This document shows, one piece after another, positions 1 to 7,045 of a stretch of DNA of 35,386 nt. Origin of the DNA: an uncultured Lachnospiraceae bacterium (GTDB lineage: Bacteria; Bacillota; Clostridia; Lachnospirales; Lachnospiraceae); assembly GCA_947626965.1 (NCBI GenBank), contig CANQUH010000018.1, positions 1 to 35,386 on the forward strand. Direction: 5' to 3'. Positions within the stretch are counted from its first letter, which is position 1; each line of letters begins with the position of its first letter. The position numbers and the translations under genes were made by a program. Under the pieces are notes generated by a model. The model was not told the DNA's origin and ran no database searches. It worked only from the letters and a program-made list of their open reading frames with translations.

Positions 1-48
1 GGAGATGTCATGGTGACAGCTGTCCCCTGGCTGCTGACCAGTTTTTAA
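1..48 (+). CDS. Possible C-terminal end of an unidentified protein
   Basis: An open frame enters from the left edge and stops at TAA 46-48, giving GDVMVTAVPWLLTSF. It would converge on the membrane glycosyltransferase-like gene, leaving 12 bp between them. Fifteen residues are too few to name a family, and chance openness of this length is common, so this is only a possible gene end. Confidence 0.25.
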   Translation, partial: GDVMVTAVPWLLTSF

Positions 49-60
49 TCGAACGGTATC

Positions 61-1428
61 TTATTCATCGCTTACGAGGAACGTATAATAATTGTCCCGT
101 TTTGAAAACAGGTATAAAACGCAGCTGAAGATCAAAAGCAGATAAACGGACATATGCCAGGCAAAACTGTACAATACGAAAAGGTCTTTTTTATCCCCCG
201 CCAGATATCGGTAAATCCTGGAAAAATTTTCCGCCTGATTCAGTCTCACATCAATAGAATGATATCCGTTCGACCAGGTAATCTCGAGCTTTTTCAAAAA
301 GAACCTGCACAGCCCCTTCATACCCAGCTGTTCAATATTGTCCCGTATCTTCTCCAGAGCGGCTCTCTGCTTTTCCTTCTTTGTCGCAAAGGAATTTATG
401 TAAGATTCATCATCATGATCCACCGTTCCTTCTCCATGCGTACCCATCGCAATCCAGTGGACTATCGGATAATTCTGATCCTCCGTATCACCAAAGAACA
501 TCCTGTTCAGTTCTCCGACAGCCTGAAACAAAACAACAGATGTCAGGAAAAAAACAGCCACACCAAATGCCAGCTGCTTCCCGCGCCCGCGCAAAGCCCC
601 GCGCATAAAAAGCAACAGAGCGCAGACAGCCAGAGCGATCACCGGTATCAGGACGGTTGCCCTGATATAATATCCCAATACAGCAATGATCCCTTCACAT
701 ACGGCATACAATATCATCCCTTTTTTTGTCCTGACCTGGTACATGCGTATGCCGAAATAAACCGTCCCCATCATAAAGGGAAGTGAAAAAATGGTCGTAT
801 AAACCCAAAACGTATACAAATAGACCGTAGGATTCAGAGCGCACAGCAGCAGGACCTTGGCACCGCAGCGGTATCCGCGGAGCCGGATCGCCGTCAGAAC
901 CGTAAATAAAATACTCACGCTGACAGCCAGAAAATCCAGAAGGTAAGACGGCAGCAGGACATTTTCAATTCCGAGACCAAACAGCAGGCGGTAAAAGCAG
1001 GCAAGCAGTATGGTGAAAAAATAATTATTGCTGAAACATTCGAAATAGACTTGATACCGCTTCAGCACATGCTCCGGCCCGGCGTCTTTTCTGGCGAACG
1101 CAATCGCCTGATCCATCAAACGCGCCGCGTCATTCGTCTGTATCGACGACAAGTTCACCAGCAATACCACATATATGACAAGGATGATAAGCACACAGAA
1201 AACATAAGTCATTGCCAATGATCTCCTGCCACAGGCGTCGATCCAGCGGAAAACCGACATGACCCCCAGGAACAAAAGCCCAGTCAACACAACCAGTATA
1301 AAATTATAAGTCTTACTGCCCTGAAAACTAATCGGCTGCTTCCATATTGAAATGGCAAGAATCACCACCGTGCAGAGCAACACGATCCCCACAATGCATT
1401 TTTGAAAAATATCCACTGCTTTCTTCAT
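61..1428 (-). CDS. Multi-spanning membrane protein, GT-C glycosyltransferase-like
   Basis: This 455-residue protein has about ten hydrophobic segments, the first at residues 10-30. An acidic site after an early membrane segment (ND, residues 99-100) is followed by SNNYFFTIL at 133-141. That arrangement resembles GT-C enzymes of the GT39/PMT/ArnT type, which use lipid-linked sugars on the outer face of the membrane. A soluble loop lies at about 305-415 and a last membrane span at about 418-442, ending in a short charged tail. The ATG start has AAGGAG six bases upstream. The gene stands alone and its promoter holds a G9 spacer. The family call rests on topology and motifs only; donor and acceptor are unknown, and a polymerase-like or uncharacterised membrane protein is possible. 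Confidence 0.6.
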   Translation of the reverse strand: MKKAVDIFQKCIVGIVLLCTVVILAISIWKQPISFQGSKTYNFILVVLTGLLFLGVMSVFRWIDACGRRSLAMTYVFCVLIILVIYVVLLVNLSSIQTNDAARLMDQAIAFARKDAGPEHVLKRYQVYFECFSNNYFFTILLACFYRLLFGLGIENVLLPSYLLDFLAVSVSILFTVLTAIRLRGYRCGAKVLLLCALNPTVYLYTFWVYTTIFSLPFMMGTVYFGIRMYQVRTKKGMILYAVCEGIIAVLGYYIRATVLIPVIALAVCALLLFMRGALRGRGKQLAFGVAVFFLTSVVLFQAVGELNRMFFGDTEDQNYPIVHWIAMGTHGEGTVDHDDESYINSFATKKEKQRAALEKIRDNIEQLGMKGLCRFFLKKLEITWSNGYHSIDVRLNQAENFSRIYRYLAGDKKDLFVLYSFAWHMSVYLLLIFSCVLYLFSKRDNYYTFLVSDE

Positions 1429-1517
1429 ACTTTTCTCCTTGATCTTCGTCTCATTCTACTTCTTTCGGCTGGAAAAGGGCGTCCGTTCATTTGAGAGAGT
1501 TTTCCTGCGTTTTTTAG

Positions 1518-1545
1518 ATTTTACCCCCCCCCGCACTTTTGTCAA
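1518..1545 (-). promoter_or_regulatory. Sigma-A promoter with poly-G spacer for the membrane glycosyltransferase-like gene
   Basis: On the minus strand the -35 box is TTGACA (1540-1545, perfect) and the -10 box is TAAAAT (1518-1523). The spacer is 16 bp: AAAGTGC followed by nine G. Transcription would start near 1511 and give a leader of about 80 bases. One added G would make the optimal 17-bp spacer. Confidence 0.75.
1524..1532. repeat. Homopolymeric tract, nine C on the plus strand (G9 on the minus strand)
   Basis: This mononucleotide run lies wholly inside the -35/-10 spacer described above. Runs of this kind are known slippage hotspots, so length polymorphism between cells is plausible; the sequence shows only one length. 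Confidence 0.9.
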
Positions 1546-1641
1546 CATTTATATCTGAACATTGCAAAATTATCTCCCTTTGATGTCTGTGAATACAAAT
1601 TTCAGGCAATTATCAAACCGTATGTAAATCCGGTGTGCTTA

Positions 1642-1668
1642 TATAAAGTAACTATATATATAGTAACT
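1642..1668 (+). promoter_or_regulatory. AT-rich palindrome and direct repeats upstream of the XRE gene
   Basis: ACTATATATATAGT at 1651-1664 is a perfect 14-bp palindrome. It is flanked by two copies of AGTAACT (1647-1653 and 1662-1668). The site lies about 60-85 bp upstream of the small regulator and could be its operator or core promoter. No convincing -35/-10 pair was fixed. TATAAAGTA at 1642-1650 recurs at 4272-4280 upstream of the GHKL-nuclease gene. Confidence 0.4.
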
Positions 1669-1728
1669 AATTAAACAGGATTCGTCAAGAAGTAATTTTT
1701 AGGATAGCATAAGAGCGAGGTGACGAAT

Positions 1729-1965
1729 ATGGAAAATGAACTCTTTACTTTAAATCAATATGGACATGTTGAAATTGATTTGAAAAGATATATGGATAAA
1801 AAACAAATTACCAGAAATGCTTTGGCACGGGCCGTCAATACCCGTTTTGAAGTTATTGATAAATGGTATCATGGTCATGTGGAAAAAATTGACGCAGATG
1901 TTCTTGCCCGCATCTGCTTTGTTTTGAATTGTGAACCCGGAGATATCATCAAGTATATCCGATAA
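1729..1965 (+). CDS. Small XRE/Cro-type helix-turn-helix regulator
   Basis: This 78-residue protein is a single DNA-binding domain. The helical pattern runs from YMDKKQITRNALARAV through EVIDKWYHG to DADVLARICFVLNCEPGDII. This matches the short Cro/CI-type HTH proteins (YozG-like) that end in a leucine/cysteine-rich helix and GDII. I chose ATG 1729 because GCGAGGTG lies about seven bases before it; a GTG at 1720 would add three residues but would overlap that site. It converges on the GHKL-nuclease gene across a 160-bp gap and shares its AT-rich composition. It is probably a local repressor; the target is inferred, not shown. Confidence 0.85.
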   Translation: MENELFTLNQYGHVEIDLKRYMDKKQITRNALARAVNTRFEVIDKWYHGHVEKIDADVLARICFVLNCEPGDIIKYIR

Positions 1966-2050
1966 ACCGCATCTTATAAAAAAGTACATCCATAATTCAT
2001 CGAATGCTTTGCCCGAACTGCTGTGAAAATCCAATTTTCGCGCAAGGCCA

Positions 2051-2072
2051 GGAGACAAGTGAACCTGTCTCC
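2051..2072. repeat. Short hairpin between convergent genes
   Basis: GGAGACA (2051-2057) pairs with TGTCTCC (2066-2072) around an 8-base loop. It lies between the XRE gene and the GHKL-nuclease gene, where a terminator is expected, but no T-run follows on either strand, so termination is uncertain. Confidence 0.35.
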
Positions 2073-2125
2073 CGGCTATATGCAGAAAACACTGTGAAGT
2101 TTTGCCTCCGGACTCATGTACCCGT

Positions 2126-4165
2126 TTATTGTCCTACCAGTTCCGGATGTGCCAGCTCCTCTGATTTTGGCTCAAATAATTTATCAAACAATGCCCTGTT
2201 GCGCTGCTTTGCATCTTTGAGCAGTTTGTCATAGGAAATAACTTCTACATATGCCCCGTACGTTGGATTGAATCCAAAATACCCTTCCTTGTCCTGTGTC
2301 TCCGTCAGGCCGCGGCTCTCGGCGGAATCTCTCATGGACTGTGTCAGATCACCGATTACATAACAATAAAATGAAACATGACTTACGTCGCCAAAATCCC
2401 GCCCATTTGCTTTTTTAATCTTTCCGGCTTTGATATCCCGTACATATTTCAAAACCTGCCACACAGGATCATTATCTCCATCATCTCTCTGCGGTCTTTT
2501 TAACTCCACAATTGTTATGGAATTAATGTTATCAGGATCAGCTGTATAAGATAATGCAGCGTCAAAAACGGCAAGATCCATACGTCTGTCTATGTCATTT
2601 TCCAGAACCGGGATTGTGCTGATTTTTTTATCCGATGCCAGAAAATGATGATACGCCAACCGATCATCAATCAGCCACAAGTTCATATCATCAAGATTTA
2701 TCTCATCCGATGTTATCTGCATGGGACAGATAATGCTGTGAATCCGGGCCTCTTTACTGTATCTGCCATTCTCGTCAGCTTCCAGGGCATGCTCAAAAAG
2801 GTCAATCACAGCTTTTCTCCGCGCTACATACTCCGCCAGACTGGCACGGCTTAGTTCTGTAATACTTTCACAGTATTCATCAAAAAGTTTTTGAAAAGCC
2901 GGGTCAGAAGTGGCGTTCTGCTTAACTTTTTCTTCAATATCATGCTTTTTTCTAACAGTATCAAGTTCCCATCGCTGCTGATGTCTGTAAAGTTCCAGAT
3001 CCATTCGTTCTTCTGTCAGACCAGCCGGAATTTTATCATAGACTTCAGGATGCCTGTTCAGAAGCAGGCGATATTGCGGCCGTTTTGTCTTGACCAGCAT
3101 ATCGATCCGGCTTTTCTTCTCATCAGCTACTTTAGTCAGATCCTTTTCCAGATAAGTTCGGATATATTCAACGGCAGCATCAATAATTTCAGCTTCCCCG
3201 GCATCACCAAACAGAGGTTCTTCTGTGAAATCAAAGTCTGACCTTTCTGTATTGACAGTCTCATCCAGATAATTCCCAGTCAGATATCCCACATAGTAAT
3301 AAGCGTTTTCTCCATTGGTCAGCTTTCTTCTCAGATCCGGAATATAGGATGAAAGCGAAAATAATTTGACCTCACGGCTGTTTGCGCAAAAATGAAGCTC
3401 ATGTTTATCAGCGCCTTCTGTCAGAAGCATATGATACAGGGTATAATTCTTTCCTTTAAGTTTCATAAAATCCTGGTGAAGAGAATCCCGATAAGTCTTT
3501 TGGTAGTAATTGTTAAGATCAAAACTCTCACCATGATTATCTTTCAGAATAATCTGGGGACACTTTCCTGAGATAAAATACGGAAGACAATGCTCAATCA
3601 GTTTTTCTGCAAGGTTTTCCAGAGAATATGGCACAGAATCACGATAAGGATTTCTGAAACCTTTCAAAGTAACAATTGTCTGCTGAACCATACCTCCATT
3701 GTCGTATATCTCATCATTTTTCTCCGGATTCACACCGCTAAGGGCAAATTCAAACAATCTGAGACGCCAATGTCCATCTTCAAAATAAGTGCTGTTGATC
3801 GTGACTTTATCAAATGCTTTCAGCCACAGGAAACGGCCAATACCCTTACAGCCCTTTTTTATCTTCAGCTGGGAGTATGCTTCCATGAAAGAAGTATAAT
3901 TTTCAGTATTGAATCCAGGCCCATTGTCTGTCACGACAAAAGACTCAAAATGAGCAGGTCCTTCAATAAAATTTCCCTGTTCATCTACCACGGTCTGATG
4001 ACAGTCTGAACGCAAAGCATCAATGATAATCTTCTTTTCAGCTATATCACAATCCTCAAGTGACTGAATCGAATTAACAACAGTCTCAAACAGCGGCCAC
4101 AGCGCTTTTGCAGGCGGCAGTTTAATCTGCCGAACCTGGCCGGCAATATTTACTGTTATAGGCAT
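2126..4165 (-). CDS. GHKL ATPase fused to a PD-(D/E)XK-like nuclease domain; candidate defence protein
   Basis: This 679-residue protein starts with a GHKL (Hsp90/MutL/gyrase B type) ATPase. The N-box helix is at 21-35 with E27 and N31, the G1 box DNGPG is at 80-84, and the G2 lid KGCKGIGRF is at 104-112. A middle region (about 160-330) fits a transducer-like domain, and a charged helical stretch runs 335-460. The C-terminal domain holds NLWLIDDRLAYHHFLASDK (495-513), then D530, E554-L-K556 and Q570. That order matches PD-(D/E)XK nucleases and recalls Shedu-type (DUF4263) domains. There is no signal peptide or membrane span. A good AGGAAAGGA precedes the ATG by ten bases. The AT-rich sequence, the adjacent XRE gene and the architecture suggest an acquired phage or DNA defence gene related to MutL/MORC-like ATPases of restriction systems; that role is inferred. 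Confidence 0.75.
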   Translation of the reverse strand: MPITVNIAGQVRQIKLPPAKALWPLFETVVNSIQSLEDCDIAEKKIIIDALRSDCHQTVVDEQGNFIEGPAHFESFVVTDNGPGFNTENYTSFMEAYSQLKIKKGCKGIGRFLWLKAFDKVTINSTYFEDGHWRLRLFEFALSGVNPEKNDEIYDNGGMVQQTIVTLKGFRNPYRDSVPYSLENLAEKLIEHCLPYFISGKCPQIILKDNHGESFDLNNYYQKTYRDSLHQDFMKLKGKNYTLYHMLLTEGADKHELHFCANSREVKLFSLSSYIPDLRRKLTNGENAYYYVGYLTGNYLDETVNTERSDFDFTEEPLFGDAGEAEIIDAAVEYIRTYLEKDLTKVADEKKSRIDMLVKTKRPQYRLLLNRHPEVYDKIPAGLTEERMDLELYRHQQRWELDTVRKKHDIEEKVKQNATSDPAFQKLFDEYCESITELSRASLAEYVARRKAVIDLFEHALEADENGRYSKEARIHSIICPMQITSDEINLDDMNLWLIDDRLAYHHFLASDKKISTIPVLENDIDRRMDLAVFDAALSYTADPDNINSITIVELKRPQRDDGDNDPVWQVLKYVRDIKAGKIKKANGRDFGDVSHVSFYCYVIGDLTQSMRDSAESRGLTETQDKEGYFGFNPTYGAYVEVISYDKLLKDAKQRNRALFDKLFEPKSEELAHPELVGQ

Positions 4166-4387
4166 TTAAACTCATTCCTTTCCTAAATAAAATCTGATAT
4201 ACCATATTTTTATATTCAAAATTAAACACGAATCTGTTTTTATATATATGAGCAGTATATCATATCTTTTGTATAAAGTATATATCTTTTAGGAAAATTT
4301 GAAATTTAAAATAGCTAACTACCTCCATTCATTCTTTTGCAGGTCGTAATCAACAACATTTATATGGCAGTTTACCATTTATAACGT
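4166..4387 (-). promoter_or_regulatory. AT-rich upstream region of the GHKL-nuclease gene
   Basis: This gap is strongly AT-rich and should hold the GHKL-nuclease promoter. On the minus strand there are two similar blocks, AAAGATATATACT and AAAGATATGATATACT, between about 4245 and 4290, and a TATACT that could be a -10 box. No clear -35 box is seen. TATAAAGTA (plus, 4272-4280) is shared with the region before the XRE gene. Confidence 0.35.
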
Positions 4388-4419
4388 AAAAAAGGAGACG
4401 CCGCTTATCTGGCAGCATC
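4388..4419 (-). terminator. Rho-independent terminator overlapping the carboxypeptidase stop codon
   Basis: On the minus strand GATGCTGC (4412-4419) pairs with GCGGCGTC (4397-4404), with two G-U pairs. The loop (4405-4411) contains the TAA stop of the carboxypeptidase gene. TCC and a run of six T follow the stem. It would end the sulfur/carboxypeptidase operon. Confidence 0.75.
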
Positions 4420-5472
4420 CCCAATTTGTCTGTAGGCGCGGAACGCGTCGTCAATATGATATTGTTCGGAGCGCGGCTCCGCTGGAAAGCCTGCAGTCAC
4501 GAGAATATACTCTCTCCCGTTTATTTCAGCGAAGCTCGCGAGACAGCGCCCTGCGTTGTCCGTGTATCCGGTTTTTCCGCCCAGGATCTTTCCTCCGGGC
4601 AGAGTGGGATCACTGATCGCGCTGAACATGCTTCCATGAAGGGTAAAGCCGTCCGGATGAACGTCAGACGCAGGAACTGTGTAGGATTCACTTGTTATGA
4701 TCTTATAAAACGTCCTGTTTTTGAGCGCCGCGTCAAGCAGATGCGCGATGTCTTCCGTTGTCGAATACTGGTCCGGATCGTGCAGTCCCGTTGAATTGCA
4801 GTAGTGGCTGCCGGTAAGTCCGAGTTTCTCCGCCTTTCTATTCATCAGCGCGACAAATTCCTCTTCTGAGCCGGAACACTGCAGCGCAAGCTCCCGGCAG
4901 CACTCCGCGCCGGACGGAAGGATCGCTCCGTACATCAGATCGATGATCCGTGCCGTCTCCCCCGGTTCAAAACCTGCCCGGGAGGCGTCTCTGTCGTAAA
5001 GCTCCTGAAAATACTCATAGGAAAGTGTCACAGTTTTTTTGAGATCTTTCAGATTCTCCAGAGCGGTCAGCACCGTCATGATCTTGACAAGCGAAGCCGG
5101 ATAAATCCGCTCATTCCCTTTCCTCGACGCGAGAATCTTTCCGCTGTTTCGATCCAGAAGCGTCGCGTACGGGCTGTCCAGCTGTTCCAGATCTACCGTG
5201 ATCTCCGGCGCCGCACGGTGCTGGCTCATGCGGTACAAAAGCAGTGTCCCTCCAAAACAGACAATGACAAGCATCAGCAGAAAAACCGGAAGCAGCAGTC
5301 TTAAGCGCGCGTTTCTGCGCCGTCTCCTCGCTCGGTAAGAAGAACCGGAACCTCCGGACCTTCCGCGGCTGCTGCTTTGATCTCCCATTCTTCTGCGCGC
5401 CGCTTCCGTCCGCGCACCAGTCCTCTCTGGTCTTCCTGTTCCTCCCTGGCTTTTCCGTTTTTTCTGCTCCAT
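4405..5472 (-). CDS. D-alanyl-D-alanine carboxypeptidase (peptidase S11, DacA/DacF-like)
   Basis: The product (355 residues) trims the terminal D-Ala from peptidoglycan stem peptides outside the membrane. The catalytic SxxK is S127-LV-K130, the second motif is SGA at 187-189 and the third is KTG at 300-302. The second motif normally reads SxN; here alanine replaces the asparagine. Residues 1-57 form an unusual Arg/Gly/Ser-rich cytoplasmic tail before one membrane anchor (about 58-80), so the enzyme is probably tethered rather than secreted. I chose ATG 5472 because GAGGA lies just upstream; a GTG at 5490 would overlap the mnmA stop codon. It follows mnmA and ends at a terminator. Activity with the altered motif is likely but not certain. 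Confidence 0.88.
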   Translation of the reverse strand: MEQKKRKSQGGTGRPERTGARTEAARRRMGDQSSSRGRSGGSGSSYRARRRRRNARLRLLLPVFLLMLVIVCFGGTLLLYRMSQHRAAPEITVDLEQLDSPYATLLDRNSGKILASRKGNERIYPASLVKIMTVLTALENLKDLKKTVTLSYEYFQELYDRDASRAGFEPGETARIIDLMYGAILPSGAECCRELALQCSGSEEEFVALMNRKAEKLGLTGSHYCNSTGLHDPDQYSTTEDIAHLLDAALKNRTFYKIITSESYTVPASDVHPDGFTLHGSMFSAISDPTLPGGKILGGKTGYTDNAGRCLASFAEINGREYILVTAGFPAEPRSEQYHIDDAFRAYRQIGDAAR

Positions 5473-5486
5473 AAAATCCTCATTAT

Positions 5487-6563
5487 TCACTGAATCGTCC
5501 CGCCGCCCAACACATATTCACCATCGTAAAACACAACAGCCTGTCCTGGCGTGACGGCGCGCACAGGTTCCTCAAACTCCACTTCCGCGAGATCATCCTC
5601 CAGACGGCGCACAACCGCCTTCGCACCCGAATGATTGTAGCGGATTTTCGCCGTGACTTCCAGTTCTTCGTCAAGATCCGCAATTCCCATAAAATTAAGC
5701 CGGTCGCAGAGTAACTTTTTGGAAAATACTTCCGCGCTGTCTCCGACCACAACCTCATTCGTATCCGGACGGATCTCCGTCACAAACACCGGCCTGCCCA
5801 TCGAGAGACCCAGTCCCTTTCGCTGACCGACCGTATAGTGCGTGATTCCTTTATGGCGGCCGACTATGGTACCGTCCGCCGTGACAAAATTCCCCTCCGG
5901 AATCTGCCGTCCGCTGTTTTTGCTGATAAATCCGGCGTAATCCCCGTCCGGCACGAAGCAGATCTCCATGCTGTCCGGCTTGTGCGCCACGCGAAGGCCG
6001 ATCTCTTCTGCGATCTTCCGGATCTCCTCCTTCGTGTACGCGCCGACCGGCATCAGCGTGTGCCGGAGCTGTCCCTGCGTCAGGTTGTAGAGCGCATACG
6101 TCTGATCTTTCGCGGCCGTCTTCGACTTTCGGATCGAATAACGGCCGTTCGGAAGCTGCTCAACCCGGGCGTAGTGCCCTGTCGCGATATAATCGGCCCC
6201 GATCTCCAGACTCCGCTGAAGCAGGGATTCCCATTTGACATAACGGTTGCAGGCGATACAGGGGTTCGGCGTCCTCCCCCGCAGGTACTCCTCCATGAAA
6301 TAATCGATAACCTGCTTTTGAAATTCCTGCCGGAAATTCATCACATAGTAGGGAATTCCGAGCATGGAAGCCACCCGCCGGGCATCTTCCACCGCATCCA
6401 GACCGCAGCAGCCCCCATTTTCCTCCTGAATCTCCCGCGTCTCTTCCTGCCAGATCTGCATCGTGGCACCGATCACCTCATAGCCGGCCTCTCTCAGCAA
6501 GTACGCGGCCACGGAAGAATCCACTCCGCCGGACATACCCACCACAACACGCTTTTTCTCCAT
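5487..6563 (-). CDS. mnmA: tRNA-specific 2-thiouridylase MnmA
   Basis: MnmA adenylates and thiolates U34 of the Lys, Glu and Gln tRNAs in the cytoplasm. The 358-residue product has the ATP PP-loop SGGVDSS at 11-17, the nucleophile cysteine in NPCIACN (C102) and the persulfide-carrying cysteine in SMEICFVPDGDY (C202), plus the C-terminal barrel region. Length is normal for the family. ATG 6563 starts 13 bases after the iscU stop; longer in-frame starts would run back into iscU and lack family homology. Placement after a cysteine desulfurase suggests IscS supplies its sulfur directly, as is common in Firmicutes that lack a Tus relay. Confidence 0.95.
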   Translation of the reverse strand: MEKKRVVVGMSGGVDSSVAAYLLREAGYEVIGATMQIWQEETREIQEENGGCCGLDAVEDARRVASMLGIPYYVMNFRQEFQKQVIDYFMEEYLRGRTPNPCIACNRYVKWESLLQRSLEIGADYIATGHYARVEQLPNGRYSIRKSKTAAKDQTYALYNLTQGQLRHTLMPVGAYTKEEIRKIAEEIGLRVAHKPDSMEICFVPDGDYAGFISKNSGRQIPEGNFVTADGTIVGRHKGITHYTVGQRKGLGLSMGRPVFVTEIRPDTNEVVVGDSAEVFSKKLLCDRLNFMGIADLDEELEVTAKIRYNHSGAKAVVRRLEDDLAEVEFEEPVRAVTPGQAVVFYDGEYVLGGGTIQ

Positions 6564-6576
6564 ACTGTAATCTCTC

Positions 6577-7020
6577 TTAATACTCCTCCGTCTCGTCCTC
6601 TTCACCCTCATGGATATCAGACTTCGGCTTTTTCAGACCTTCAATCTCAATTCCGTGCTTCTGCGCATAGTCCCAGAGCGCCGCATGGATCGCTTCCTCC
6701 GCAAGCAGAGAACAGTGCACCTTCACAGGCGGAAGTCCGTCCAGAGCCTCCATCACCGCTTTGTTCGTGACCTGAAGCGCTTCCTGGATGTTCTTGCCCT
6801 TTACAAGTTCGGTTGCCATGCTGCTTGTCGCAACAGCCGCGCCGCAGCCGAACGTCTTGAACTTTACGTCCTGGATGATGCCGTTGTCATCAATGTCAAG
6901 GTACATACGCATGATATCTCCGCACTTCGCGTTTCCTACTGTGCCGACTCCGCTCGCGTTCTCAATCTCTCCCATATTTCTCGGATTCTGGAAATGATCC
7001 ATTACTTTTTCTGAATACAT
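6577..7020 (-). CDS. iscU: Iron-sulfur cluster scaffold protein IscU/NifU-like
   Basis: This 147-residue scaffold builds Fe-S clusters from IscS sulfur. Its three ligand cysteines are C33 (AKCGD, with D35), C59 (FGCGAA) and C103 (HCSLL), the standard U-type set. The acidic tail (residues 136-147) goes beyond the core fold. ATG 7020 is preceded by GGAGG at nine bases; an upstream ATG at 7041 would add seven residues that do not fit the family. The start lies 25 bases after iscS, and the gene is followed closely by mnmA, so all three are likely cotranscribed. Clostridial annotation often calls this NifU. Confidence 0.95.
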   Translation of the reverse strand: MYSEKVMDHFQNPRNMGEIENASGVGTVGNAKCGDIMRMYLDIDDNGIIQDVKFKTFGCGAAVATSSMATELVKGKNIQEALQVTNKAVMEALDGLPPVKVHCSLLAEEAIHAALWDYAQKHGIEIEGLKKPKSDIHEGEEDETEEY

Positions 7021-7045
7021 AGTGCTTAACCTCCAAATCAATTCC

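Noticed and set aside
154-786. 210-codon open frame opposite the membrane glycosyltransferase-like gene
   Set aside because: Pro/His/Gln-rich antisense frame; the minus-strand reading has regular membrane helices and a strong promoter and ribosome site.
1651-1664. Palindrome as a possible attachment or recombination site
   Set aside because: It is a simple AT alternation with no integrase gene or second copy flanking the island.
4755-4765. TGTCGAA match inside the carboxypeptidase gene as an 0A box
   Set aside because: A 7-base match within coding DNA far from a promoter is expected by chance.
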